Of a stretch of 64,000 bases of DNA, positions 54,650-64,000 are shown one piece after another. The DNA is from Aureobasidium sp. EXF-3400. Taxonomy: Eukaryota; Ascomycota; Dothideomycetes; Dothideales; Saccotheciaceae. The position numbers were made by a program, and so were the translations under genes. Where the stretch lies: the NCBI GenBank assembly GCA_024195585.1, contig SWBL01000152.1, positions 50,674-114,673 of the forward strand, in the 5' to 3' direction. Numbering within the stretch: position 1 is the stretch's first letter; each line of letters starts with the position of its first letter. The notes below the pieces were generated by a model. That model ran no database searches. It saw only the letters and a list, made by a program, of their open reading frames with translations, and had not been told where the DNA came from.

Positions 54650-55409
54650 GATGTTGGTAGAGAGATCTTCTGTTGTTTTGATAAGTCTGCGTGTTGGCTT
54701 TGAGAAAGTGGTTGGAAGCCAGGAAGTCGCGACTGATGTCAAGACTCAAGAACCAACGTGGTCAATGATATGCAGAACAGATCAACAGCAAGAGCACATG
54801 CCTCTTTAATAAACCCAATGGTGTCGGGAAAAAATTCCCTGGCGGTGTATCAAAGCTCTTTGGACATGTGCGGTGAGACGTCCGTTCGTGCGCCTAAGGC
54901 CCTAGTCAAAAGCCCTCGTAATTGTTAATTTCAGCGGTGGACACTCCAGGGCATAGCAAACCTGATATACCGCGACGACAACCAAGAAAACAACTTACTG
55001 GAATTGGTAACATGTAAACACGCTAAATGTCTACTAGAAGAGTCGGTCAAAACATGCTTGCCTTGGCTCTGCATCCTTCGTCTTCTCAGAGGCGCATCAT
55101 CAACGTCCAGGCAGGACTCTACAGTACGAGCAAAAGCTAATGGCTCTTCAACATCCTGCCTGCTTCAGGTCCAGAAGACCGACGCATGATCAACAAGGGG
55201 ATGGCCCTTATGCAGGGTGAATGTTGGAAAAGTGGTACGGTAGGAACCATCTCGAGAGTTGACGTGCCAAAAACATCGACTGGCCAAGATTTCAGGCGTT
55301 GGCGTTGCAGAACGCCACACCCGCTCCTACCCAAAACTTGCCAAATTTTTTTGCGCGTCAACCACCACCATTTCTGGACCAGAAACGCACTCGTACAAAA
55401 GCAAAACAA
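54650..55409. other. Intergenic region, coiled-coil gene promoter
   Basis: These 760 bp hold the presumed promoter of the coiled-coil gene and the tRNA-Val downstream side. No gene was recognised. Confidence 0.55.
55403..55406 (-). terminator. Pol III terminator of tRNA-Val
   Basis: On the minus strand TTTT begins three bases after the tRNA 3' end. A second T4 lies at 55400-55397. Confidence 0.7.
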
Positions 55410-55483
55410 TGATTCCGCCCGGGTTCGAACCGGGGACCGCCTGTGTGTTAGACAGAAGTGATAACCAACTACACCACAGAACC
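55410..55483 (-). tRNA. tRNA-Val(AAC)
   Basis: The minus-strand product is 74 nt with acceptor strands GGTTCTG and CGGAATC and discriminator A. The D-arm is GTGTAGTTGGTTATCAC. The anticodon loop CTAACAC has anticodon AAC and is flanked by a stem of the form CTGT/ACAG. The T-arm is CCCGG-TTCGAAC-CCGGG. There is no intron. It reads GTT and, after inosine modification, GTC valine codons. Confidence 0.93.
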
Positions 55484-56135
55484 AATTGATGTGCGTTTCT
55501 CCGAGAGTTATGTTCATATCCACAGGATCAATCCAACCTACACGCAAAAGTCTGATACCAAGCCTGCACTCTTGAGCCTGCGATAGGTCCTTCATATGTG
55601 CCAAAGACTTTCGAAATGCAGCTGTAGAAACGCACAACAATTTTTCAAAGAACGTGGTCCCTACAGAGACAGCCTTTTGATAGATCTCGCAGGGTATCGA
55701 AACCCTTGTCGTAAGGCTATCGTGCGAAGTCGGTGGTATTTGGGAGTTTCTAATTACTGTCTTGGGCTCCTACATGCTCTGCAGTCCTGCCCAAGCGTGG
55801 ATACTATCGCAAATCATGGTGTGTCTACAGGACGTTCAGGACTTTGTTTTTGCAGTCCAAGTCCACTCTGTAGTTTGTGACATGGCGCACCAATCGCTTT
55901 AAAAATTGATCGCATTATGAAGTATACTTCGGATTGTGTTGTAGCTGCAAGCATGTGAATCAACGATAAGTCGTGAGTAAACAGGACCATCCAAGGTAGG
56001 AAAGCGCCTCCCCCCACCGTGCCTTCCTCAGTCTTTGCGAATTGAAGGTACTCTGCCGCTCTCTTTGCTGCTTGTCAAAGTTTTTTCTCTTTTCTCCTGT
56101 TCCTGCTCTCTTCAACCACAACCACGTTTTCCAAC
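55484..56135. other. Intergenic region upstream of PCH2-like gene
   Basis: These 652 bp lie between the tRNA-Val 5' end and the PCH2 start. The last 100 bp are T/C-rich, as a fungal promoter and leader. No further gene was recognised. Confidence 0.55.
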
Positions 56136-57768
56136 ATGCTTGAAGTTCATGTGGAAATGCGTCTCAAAGACGCTGAAGCCGCTGAGTATATTACACGAGC
56201 TGAAGTAGGACCTTCTCATTACTTCACGCCTCGCATGCTTATGACATCTAGATCGAGGACACATTCCATGCTTTTCTGACCAACAAATACATTCATCCCG
56301 TCCGCGACGGCGAAGAAATATTATTCGGTACCTAACTTCGACTAATTCCTCGAGCCTTATTCTGACACACCTCAACAGAGACGTTCCAGCACAAGGACCA
56401 CGTCGCTTCTGTTCGTGTCACCGGTGTCGATGTTGAGTCGAAAGATAATGCAAACACCCTCTTCTCCGACGTCCACCTCAAAGTCCATGCCTATACACTT
56501 CACGAACAAGCCGCTGCTGCTTCCACTGTCACCTTCAGCACTTCGAAAGATTCTCAAGCTAGGCTCATCGATCTGCCTCATGAGTCCTTGGCCGGCGTCT
56601 GGGAACGGTATGCTATATCTGCTCGACGCAAGTTTTCCTCTACTTACATCTGGCCGATAGTCTGAGATTTGATGAAACTCAAAACATCAATCCAGAGGAA
56701 ATTCTCAACATGGCTGTCCACACAGGTACGTCATTACCTCCTCTCCCATATTACACATGTATGTCTGACTTGAGGCTTTCCAAGTCGCACTGTTGCATCA
56801 AGCAAACAATCTCCCGGAAGCAATGAACATCAATCGATTGATCCTCTTTCACGGACCTCCAGGCTGTGGTAAATCGACCTTATGGTATCGTGACAAATAG
56901 ACCGTTCTTCCAAAGGCAAACCGCTGACTTCTATGTAGCCGAGCACTGGCCCAAAAATTGGTCATCAGGCTCAGCCGCACCTTTAGAGGTGGTAAATTGT
57001 TCGAAATCAACACACAAGATCTCTTGAGCAAGTTCTACAGCGAAAGCGGCAAGCTTATATCAGAAATGTTTGACAAGGTCCTCGGGATGGCACATGACGA
57101 TAAGGAGCTTGTTTGTGTGCTAATCGATGAGATTGAGAGCATTGCTGCATCGCGTCAAGCCTCGACAAAGAACGGCGAGTGTACAGACACTGTTCGTGCT
57201 ACTAATCAACTCCTCACTGCGCTTGATCGGATCAGAAGGAAGCCAAATATTATTGTCTTTTGCACAAGCAACCTGGCCGAGTCTATCGTAAGACTTGATT
57301 CCTCACGTCCAAAGCAAAATATTACTAAGCTTTTTTAAGGACACAGCTTTTCTCGATCGAGTCTACGACACCATCTCAGTGCCACCTCCCTGTGCAAGTG
57401 CTGTCTATACCATTCTAAGCAATATCCTCAACTCGCTGATAGATGCTGGAACGATCATTTACCAGCCTTGGGCTGAGACCCTGCCCCCTCCTGCAGACGT
57501 TGATCTCAAGGAACAACTCGGCGACTACATCGATGAAACACATTTGCCCTGCTATGAGCGACTGGCGTTCTGGGGAATGATATACCCTGGTTCTCCTGGA
57601 CCTGTCCTCCGAAGAGTCGCCAAAGACTGCGCAGGATTCAGTGGAAGGAAGTTGGTGAAGCTGCCGTTCCTCGCCATTACGAAGTATACTAGAAAAGAGA
57701 AGTGTACCATCTTCGACGCAATTCACGCTATCGAGAAGGCTCTCAAGCTTGGCAAGGACACGAGTTGA
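56136..57768 (+). CDS. PCH2: PCH2/TRIP13-type AAA+ ATPase, seven exons
   Basis: Exons 56136-56204, 56252-56327, 56379-56607, 56661-56725, 56785-56884, 56939-57287 and 57340-57768 give 438 aa, close to human TRIP13 (432). All six introns are 47-59 nt, GT-AG and phase-consistent. Walker A is GPPGCGKST (170-178) and Walker B VLIDEIES (Asp243, Glu244). The block FSESGKLI-type FYSESGKLISEMF, sensor-1 TSNL and sensor-2 CAGFSGRKLVKLPFLA are all present. The N-terminal domain (about 1-130) is the less conserved adaptor-binding part. Pch2 remodels HORMA-domain proteins such as Hop1 and Mad2 and controls meiotic recombination and spindle checkpoint timing. Its presence suggests a sexual cycle or a checkpoint role. 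The usual DxAFVDRAD after sensor 1 reads DTAFLDRVYD, a small divergence. Confidence 0.93.
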
Positions 57769-58111
57769 AGTGCTGGATAGTGTTTTCGATGGCTAGTATT
57801 GAGTCGTTCAACGGGATGTTTTGCTCGAGAACCATAGGTTTCTGTATGCTACTAGCTCCGATTTGACAAAACATAAAGAACCCCCATTTGAGCCTGTACG
57901 GTATCTCATGCCGAGCAAGAATAGTTCAAGTGATAGCGTAAGTACTTAGGTGAGAAGTGTTGCTAACGTGATGATATGCAACGTTAGCAACGCGCTGCTG
58001 CCCCTCCGAGCTCGGCTGGAGTTACCGTACACATGCGACACTACATCATCGCCCCTTGGTCTCGAAACATGTCGCGAATGTCAGCCTTACGGACTCACCT
58101 TTCTTTCCATC
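57769..58111. other. Gap between PCH2-like gene and following gene
   Basis: These 343 bp serve as 3' UTR and promoter. The downstream frame is open from 57950, with an ATG at 57971, so part of this interval may be coding. Confidence 0.5.
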
Positions 58112-60643
58112 ATGCTTGATCTCGGATCATTACAGGGTGACCTGCCATCCCTCGAGCCTACGCTGGGACCATCTTCTCTCCTCGACAAGAATACACAGAC
58201 CTCACATGCCCTGGTAGAAGACCTCTTTTCCGACTGGCATGAATTGGAAAACATCAGCAAGAATTACGACGAGTTAATTCGGAAACGATGGCGCAACAAG
58301 ACACGCGACCAGAAGAAGTCTGTCCTGCTGGAAGCGTGGGGGCACGGTATGAGTGAATCCCACCGACCTGACTTGACCGATCTCATCAACGCTTCCAACA
58401 ATGAATCATCACACTCGCTGGATGCTTACAAATGGCCTTCCATCAACCTGGAAGACCTCTTGAGGCCTGGGATCTTGCCGACTTTCATCAATTCCCGTGG
58501 CAGTCATCATCCTTATGTTTTCTGCCATGCCGATCTTAGTGCTTGTGCACTCGGCATCTCAGCAGGCAAGATTCGAATGAACGATGTGAAAGGAAGTATC
58601 ATGCTTGTTCCCAACAACGATACCCCACAAGATTACATTAAAGTGGTCTTGGAAAGCGATACTGTCAACTCTGCCTATCGTAGTTTGACCGGATCTTGGT
58701 TCAGCATCGGAGAAGCCTTGCTCATATTGGAGATACAACAACGCATCTGGCGATTTTTACTAGCATGCGTGAAGATCATCGTTCATGATCTTGTCATTGA
58801 GTCTGATCACGACTCAACATCTGGTCCTGAGTTGCACTCTAGTCCTTTGCCTACCACTGAATCTGCTTTCGTGACATTGGCATCTTCCACCCTGGAGGCT
58901 CCTTACCGGATCCCGCCGCAACTAGAACTGTCTCGGCTCAAGTCTCTCGTTTCTGCTAAGCGCTCTGCCGTTGCTGACCATATCTGGTTGCTGCGAGAAG
59001 ACCCGAGTTACTTTGCGGATTGCGTTAATGAATGGAAAGAGCACCAACCAGAGATGCTTCTCGATGCACAAGGGAAGAAGCATCCTATACATAAAGCCGG
59101 CCTAACGAAAGCTTTCTGGAACCGTGTCCTCAGAAAGATGATAACTGATTCTTATCTTTCACTTTCCCTCTGGGACTACACCCATCAAGAAGTGTGCCAG
59201 TTCGACAAGCTGTCGCAGAAGTACCCAGATCCGTCTCCTTTCCAGCCTCTGCCTGAAGAACTCGCATTTGCTATCAAGAAGATACGCCACCTCTTGGAGC
59301 TATCCGCGGCAAACTCGATAGCGCTACTCAAGTCTCATGTTCCCCCATCACCTCCTATGCTCAACTACTGGCATCGAGAAGGCACATCCACAGCAGATCA
59401 TCATTCGTCAAAATTCCGTATGATGCCGAACCCACGCACCGATCATGATCCTGCTTTGGATCGTCTCTTTTGGGCGTATACCACTCTATGGGATGAGAAA
59501 CAGTGTGCCTTGATTGGTCTCCACACACTAGTAGGCGAACTCGACCGCTTGACGTATGCCGACACTAGAGCGAAAGATCTTCAGTCCGGCTTAGTTGTTG
59601 ATAACATCGGTGATCTTGGCGTAGCATCTGAGTGCTTGCATCAACTATCCTTACATCTTCCCTGGTCGAGGACTATCGAACGGGAATTGGCGCGCAACAG
59701 ACAGCAAGTTGTGGAAGAGTTTTACACAAAGTCTGCAGAGTGGGACAATTTCAGGAAAATGTCATGGCAAGGTGTTGATCTGGCAGAATTGGGATCACCA
59801 GGAGATGGACGGTTCTCTTATCCCATCAGCAACCGTCGAACCAAAACGAATGCCTCTGCTCTGTACAAAGCCGAGTTTCATCTCGATGCATTCTGGTCAG
59901 AAGTGGATAAGCATCTCGCTTCACAGTGTGTCAACCTTCCAGACAAGATGATGAGGTTGTTACTTTCCGGCAACAGATCTTTACAACGGACCTTGGAGTG
60001 GGAAGAACCTGCACCTGACAAGCCCAAGGGTAAGATGAACGGCAGAAGCAACGCGAAGACGCACGGCAAGACGCATGGCAAATCGAATGTCGATTCACAC
60101 GACAAGCCGAACGGCAAGTCTGCCGCCCCACAACAGAAACACGAAGCTGTCAACGAGCCCCTATCATCGACTTATCTCCAACTTCGCAGCTCCCACAAAA
60201 GACAGACTTCGGTTCAATTTCAAGAAGCGTTGTCAATCTCGAGAGAACCACGGAACTCGGCTGGTCCTGTGACAGTTGGACACGTGGGTGCAGGAACAGA
60301 CTCCGAAACTTCCGAGACCCTGAAAAAGACCCCCTTCATCGTTGACAAACGCGCGAAAAGGACTCTTTCCGCCCTATTCTACACGCCATCCTCGAATGAC
60401 ATGCCAGGAGATACAACATGGACCGACTTCGTGCACGCCATGCTTTCAATTGGCTTTGTGGTTGAAAAGCTCTTTGGTTCGGTCTGGCATTTCGTTCCTC
60501 CTGAGTCCGTCATCGGAGAACACATTCAATTTCATGCACTGCATGCTGGAGATAAGGTTCGCTATCACGTAGCGAGATTATTTGGACGGCGGTTGCAGAG
60601 AGCGTATGGATGGAGTGAAGACATGTTCGTTGTTCAACAGTAG
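58112..60643 (+). CDS. Large uncharacterised fungal protein with HicA-like C-terminal region
   Basis: The frame is open from 57950 to 60643. I prefer ATG 58112 (MLDLGSLQGDLPSLEP), giving 843 aa, because the sequence upstream of it looks non-coding; ATG 57971 would add 47 residues. Visible blocks are RWRNKTRDQKKSVLLEAWG followed by SHRPDLTDL near the N-terminus, LLILEIQQRIWRFLLACVK in the middle, a Lys/Gly/His-rich linker (about 640-680), and a C-terminal 90-residue unit with DFVHAMLSIGFVVEKLFGS, WHFVPPES and IQFHALH. I recall this organisation from a widespread family of unstudied ascomycete proteins (sometimes labelled ipa). The C-terminal unit resembles HicA/YcfA small domains in layout (GF-x-GS-hydrophobic-H), though the HicA catalytic GSH reads GSVWH. 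No function is established. It is a single exon. Confidence 0.85.
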   Translation: MLDLGSLQGDLPSLEPTLGPSSLLDKNTQTSHALVEDLFSDWHELENISKNYDELIRKRWRNKTRDQKKSVLLEAWGHGMSESHRPDLTDLINASNNESSHSLDAYKWPSINLEDLLRPGILPTFINSRGSHHPYVFCHADLSACALGISAGKIRMNDVKGSIMLVPNNDTPQDYIKVVLESDTVNSAYRSLTGSWFSIGEALLILEIQQRIWRFLLACVKIIVHDLVIESDHDSTSGPELHSSPLPTTESAFVTLASSTLEAPYRIPPQLELSRLKSLVSAKRSAVADHIWLLREDPSYFADCVNEWKEHQPEMLLDAQGKKHPIHKAGLTKAFWNRVLRKMITDSYLSLSLWDYTHQEVCQFDKLSQKYPDPSPFQPLPEELAFAIKKIRHLLELSAANSIALLKSHVPPSPPMLNYWHREGTSTADHHSSKFRMMPNPRTDHDPALDRLFWAYTTLWDEKQCALIGLHTLVGELDRLTYADTRAKDLQSGLVVDNIGDLGVASECLHQLSLHLPWSRTIERELARNRQQVVEEFYTKSAEWDNFRKMSWQGVDLAELGSPGDGRFSYPISNRRTKTNASALYKAEFHLDAFWSEVDKHLASQCVNLPDKMMRLLLSGNRSLQRTLEWEEPAPDKPKGKMNGRSNAKTHGKTHGKSNVDSHDKPNGKSAAPQQKHEAVNEPLSSTYLQLRSSHKRQTSVQFQEALSISREPRNSAGPVTVGHVGAGTDSETSETLKKTPFIVDKRAKRTLSALFYTPSSNDMPGDTTWTDFVHAMLSIGFVVEKLFGSVWHFVPPESVIGEHIQFHALHAGDKVRYHVARLFGRRLQRAYGWSEDMFVVQQ

Positions 60644-61814
60644 TCGGTGAGGAGGAAAGCGCTGGTATGAATCAAAGCATAGCTGCCACAAACAATATAT
60701 TGTCTCATAGCCTGTCCTTGGTCGCCTAGCTGCTCTTTCTCTAGCCATGCAAAGACCCCTCGCACGTTCAGGATGCCACGAGGATTTGACTTCCAACGGT
60801 TTAACGGTTCGGCAAACACTGCCTAACCCATGCCCCAAGGTGCTCACCAGGTTTCACTGCAGTCTGCACAGCCCCTCGAAGCTTCCTTCCGACAACGACG
60901 TTGGGGGTGCACTCGGCGGAAAAAAAGCCTCGCAATTGAGCGCAAGAGTGCGTCTAATTCCAATACCGTGAAATAGAGTTGAGTCAAACAAGCGCCGCAT
61001 ACCGGCTCCTGGCTCCTTCCTTCGGCAATTGAGTCCTCCACCCTTCTTCATCGGAGCTTTCTGCCGCAAGTATCAATGTTCGATCGATGCTGTTCATCAT
61101 GGTCCGACATTTGTTGCAATCGATCGCAGACGATTCAGAGCTGCTGCTCAAGGACAGTTTTGAACGCCGTTCATCGTCAATCATTTCCCCTATTCGGAGC
61201 CTTACCATACACGTCCGAGGATTCCTGTCGATCTTGGTCTGCTCCGTTCTCCTTGGAAATCTGGGCACAGCAATACGCTTCCGCCAACTTGCGCGAGTGG
61301 TTCGAAGTCCCGATCAGATTTTGCTCGGCCACGATTGGGCAGGAGCTCTCTCCGAGCGAAGGAATAATTGCCTCCACCCAGGGTCAATCAGGAGGCTTGT
61401 TCACATCCAATCATACACTCGTTTGGGTCCAGACAAGGGTGGTCTGCCCGGGTATGCCAACGTTGTGAGCTCATTGACTTGTTTTGGAGTAGGCTTTGAT
61501 TTGGTCTCCCAGAGCACCGGATCCAAGACCTGCACTAAGAGGTATGTCACAACTCTTTTCAAAGATGGATAACAGCACAAGCCTCGATTGGCCCCGCTTC
61601 GACTTGAACAGGGGACGATCTGAAGGCAGTAGTCGGTCAGCAAAAAATCTCGAAAAGACGAAGTTTCCCATGTCCATATTCCCGGCCGTGAACGATAGTC
61701 ATACTTCACTCTTATCATTCTCACAAATTACCTGGCAAGAATCTTGTGTTCTATGCATCAACTCTCTGGTCAAAAGACGATTGGAAGCATCTGTAAGCTC
61801 TGTGAAGTCTCATC
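60644..61814. other. Intergenic region upstream of zinc-finger gene
   Basis: About 1.2 kb with no recognised gene. The largest frame (161 codons from 61087) has no features of a protein. It presumably holds the promoter of the zinc-finger gene. Confidence 0.5.
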
Positions 61815-62699
61815 ATGGACTTCAACGAGCAGAATCCATCTCCGGCAGATGACGAAGGCTTCTACTCTATCACCGCAAGCGCGGACATGAGTTGGTACCA
61901 TTACTGGCCATCTCATCCCGAATCCTCTGCACTATATCATCCCCAAATTAACGGCCAAGTTCCTGGTCACTGGACACATTACATTGATCATTCACAATCT
62001 GGAAGCCACTCAAGTCCTCCGCCAACACAACATCCTTCGCAAGTATGGGACGCTCCCGGTCAAGGAAGAGCAGACTACCAATATGTTGGAGGCGATAGTG
62101 TGTGTCCCTCTTCACAGATCCCATCGGGAGTAGTATTGCAAATTCCCAACGACCGAAGCTCCCATTATGACGAGCCATCTTCTACTCTCTGGTATCCGAG
62201 CTCTGCCCCATCTGCGCTCACAGTGACTCCCAGTCGACGACCAAGTCACCACAGTGATCCAGGGCTCCCGACAACTTTTCAGGACAACTCTGGCTCACAA
62301 TCTCACTCCAACCTTCGGCCAGATACAGGATCTGATGTTGTTGCGACTTCACAGACCAATCCACAAGGCACGAAGCAAGAAAACTCTCCTTCTGATACCG
62401 AGCCTTCGCCGTCTGCTGGACCTAGTCCGGGGAGCGGACACGTGGTCAGGCCTACAATCCGATGCTGGGACCATGATTGCGGTGGCCGAAAGTTCTCCTC
62501 GATCAGCAACTTCAGACGGCACCAAAGAGAACGTGCGGGCCAAACTACAGTGTGCTTTTGTCCACGGTGTGGTGCCGCTTTCTACAGACGTTGGACCAGG
62601 GACCATCATGTGGAGCGAGGTAGCTGCTTGAGAATCCCTCGCTGGAGCAGTGGAGCTAGCCAGCTCAGGCCATGGTCGCGTCAAGAAGATACCCCATAA
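61815..62699 (+). CDS. Small C2HC/C2H2-type zinc-finger protein
   Basis: This single-exon frame encodes 294 aa. Residues 1-210 are Ser/Pro/His/Gln-rich and disordered, with STPTQ-type low-complexity segments. Two closely spaced zinc-finger-like units lie at about 217-271. The first has C217, C222 and H236. The second has C249, C252, H264/H265 and C271. Basic residues ([17 protein letters not shown]) surround them. The spacing departs from classical C2H2 fingers: the fourth ligand of the first unit is unclear, and the second ends in Cys. This layout is common in fungal C2H2-like transcription factors. A nuclear, DNA-binding role is likely; targets are unknown. The C-terminal 23 residues are basic. 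No intron is required. Confidence 0.82.
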   Translation: MDFNEQNPSPADDEGFYSITASADMSWYHYWPSHPESSALYHPQINGQVPGHWTHYIDHSQSGSHSSPPPTQHPSQVWDAPGQGRADYQYVGGDSVCPSSQIPSGVVLQIPNDRSSHYDEPSSTLWYPSSAPSALTVTPSRRPSHHSDPGLPTTFQDNSGSQSHSNLRPDTGSDVVATSQTNPQGTKQENSPSDTEPSPSAGPSPGSGHVVRPTIRCWDHDCGGRKFSSISNFRRHQRERAGQTTVCFCPRCGAAFYRRWTRDHHVERGSCLRIPRWSSGASQLRPWSRQEDTP

Positions 62700-64000
62700 T
62701 ACTCGTAACTTTCTTGTTTCGGATACGCAAACCTCCGGAAGCGGGCATATTTCATGCTTGAACCAAGGCAAGCAGGATTTATGACAAGGATGCACCTGAG
62801 GGATCGACAATAAAACCGCTTCTGTATACATGGATGCTCGCAGCTTAGCTGATACTTCGGGCGTAAGTCGAGACGCGACACAGAAGTTGGCATCTTGGTG
62901 CTGTGGGGGTCATATCCTCCAACCATCAAGTCTAGCCGAGCTGTCGACCTCTTGAAAAAGCATCGTTGAAGTCACACAGCTCGGGTCGGCACCTGGCACA
63001 AAACTCTGTTATTCAGCAGAGCATATGCGTGTAGCAAGCAATATACAGCTATAGTTTTCATTCATCTCATGTATTTAGTTATCTTTTATAGACACAAATG
63101 ACGTCCTAGACGTCGCATCGATATAAGTTGCAAAGTTCACCGCGATGGTACGTGGTTTATATGTAGGGCGTGGTAAGAGCCATGCGTAACCCGTTTCTTG
63201 TCGTGTCCACCAAGAAGCTCAGCTCAGGGTCTTGCGTCTTCGGGAGTCGGATCCGCATGTGGAAGGTCTCAACACAACCGTGGTTGACCGTTGTTGGCTC
63301 TTGCCCCACCGGCTTACAAACAGGGCTGACAGGTATCAGTGCGTGTGTCTGTCGTTGCTGTTCCTTCGTGCTAGAGTCTTGGGTTGCGTAACAATGCCTT
63401 TGTGAGAGATGGCGTGGCTCCCAGATGTTGTAGCAGACATGAATCGCAGATACGACCTTAGCATGGTACGGGAACATCTTCATAACGATTTTATCCGTCA
63501 TTCAGCTGCAAGTCACAAGCCCTGACTCGTGTAGAGAAAGCTCGTGTGCATTGCAAAGCTCAACACCCATTGCACTACTGTCCAAGACTCGTAAACGTAC
63601 AGGGTTGTTGACCTTCTGACTCGAGTGGCAGGTATGTTACATATGCAGGTGCAACCGTGCTCGAACCCTGCAGGCTGCAGGGTGTAAGCGAGGCAATAGC
63701 ATGCGACAAACCATTATGCTGATCCTCCGAACTTTCTTTCCTCCGCAGACAGGGGATTTACACATTGTGATCCTGCATGGACTTTTTCAAGACTAGCGAT
63801 CAGCATCGTGTTCGAGACCATCAACCTCCCCATGTGCTAAAGTATGTAACGCGTAAAATGCACAGTACTAATAAGAAACAGAAGAGTGTCCACTGAGAAG
63901 CGACAAATCATAGACTCTCTATGGATATGTCTATGTTTCCAAGAAGACTGTGCCTTTTTATAGCATATACTCTATTCTCTGCGTAGTCGGAGTACGATGA
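62700..64000. other. Right-hand intergenic region
   Basis: This 1.3 kb has no firmly supported gene. A minus-strand frame at 63157-63501 has protein-like composition at its C-terminal end (HMRIRLPKTQDPELSFLVD) and could be the last exon of a gene, but no upstream exon or family could be identified. Confidence 0.4.

Noticed and set aside
61087..61572. 161-codon frame upstream of the zinc-finger gene
   Set aside because: There are no motifs, and frames in other registers and on the other strand are similarly open, which suggests chance.
63157..63501. 114-codon minus-strand frame at the right edge
   Set aside because: The C-terminal half looks protein-like, but I could not find upstream exons or a family, so it is only noted in the intergenic entry.

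Overview
This window is nuclear DNA of a filamentous ascomycete. The evidence is short GT-AG introns (mostly 46-93 nt), closely packed genes on both strands, a FlbD-type conidiation Myb factor, a fungal O-GlcNAc transferase, an MTC6 protein, a fungal heme-thiolate peroxidase and nuclear tRNAs, one with an intron. Gene content and intron style fit a Dothideomycete or a related Pezizomycotina lineage; this placement is an inference from protein character, not a phylogeny.

Layout. 0-11 kb: the 3' end of a probable GH72 glucanosyltransferase, a secreted heme-thiolate peroxidase, mitochondrial adrenodoxin reductase (ARH1-like), a multispan membrane protein, an L-2-hydroxyglutarate dehydrogenase-like FAD enzyme and MTC6. 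11-22.6 kb: gene-poor. It holds only flbD (13.8-14.9 kb), followed by about 7.7 kb with no convincing gene, which lies upstream of flbD. 22.6-46 kb: mainly housekeeping genes: intronless OGT, ribosomal uL11 (RPL12), SEC62, the U5 snRNP protein DIM1, a TMS1/serinc membrane protein, an MFS transporter with two micro-exons, a membrane-anchored UIM protein, a zinc finger-RRM-DEDDh exonuclease, mitochondrial TyrRS, a Lys/Arg-rich repeat protein, and a small membrane protein locus interrupted by an in-frame TAA. 46-64 kb: an uncharacterised helical protein, intron-containing tRNA-Leu(CAG), a full-length ABCC transporter in seven exons, a coiled-coil protein, tRNA-Val(AAC), a PCH2/TRIP13 AAA+ ATPase in seven exons, a large uncharacterised fungal protein whose C-terminus recalls HicA, and a small zinc-finger protein.

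Many genes sit in divergent pairs that share 230-480 bp promoters (ARH1/membrane protein, uL11/SEC62, TMS1/MFS, TyrRS/KR-repeat protein). No biosynthetic cluster, transposon, CRISPR array or virus was recognised. Exon structures were rebuilt by hand from splice motifs, reading phase and family similarity; coordinates are exact if those choices are right. The most unusual items are the small membrane-protein locus with two in-frame halves separated by TAA, the micro-exon genes (coding exons of 4, 10, 14, 16, 22 and 23 nt), the HicA-like tail of the 843-aa protein, the three-module exonuclease, and the long gene-free region upstream of flbD.
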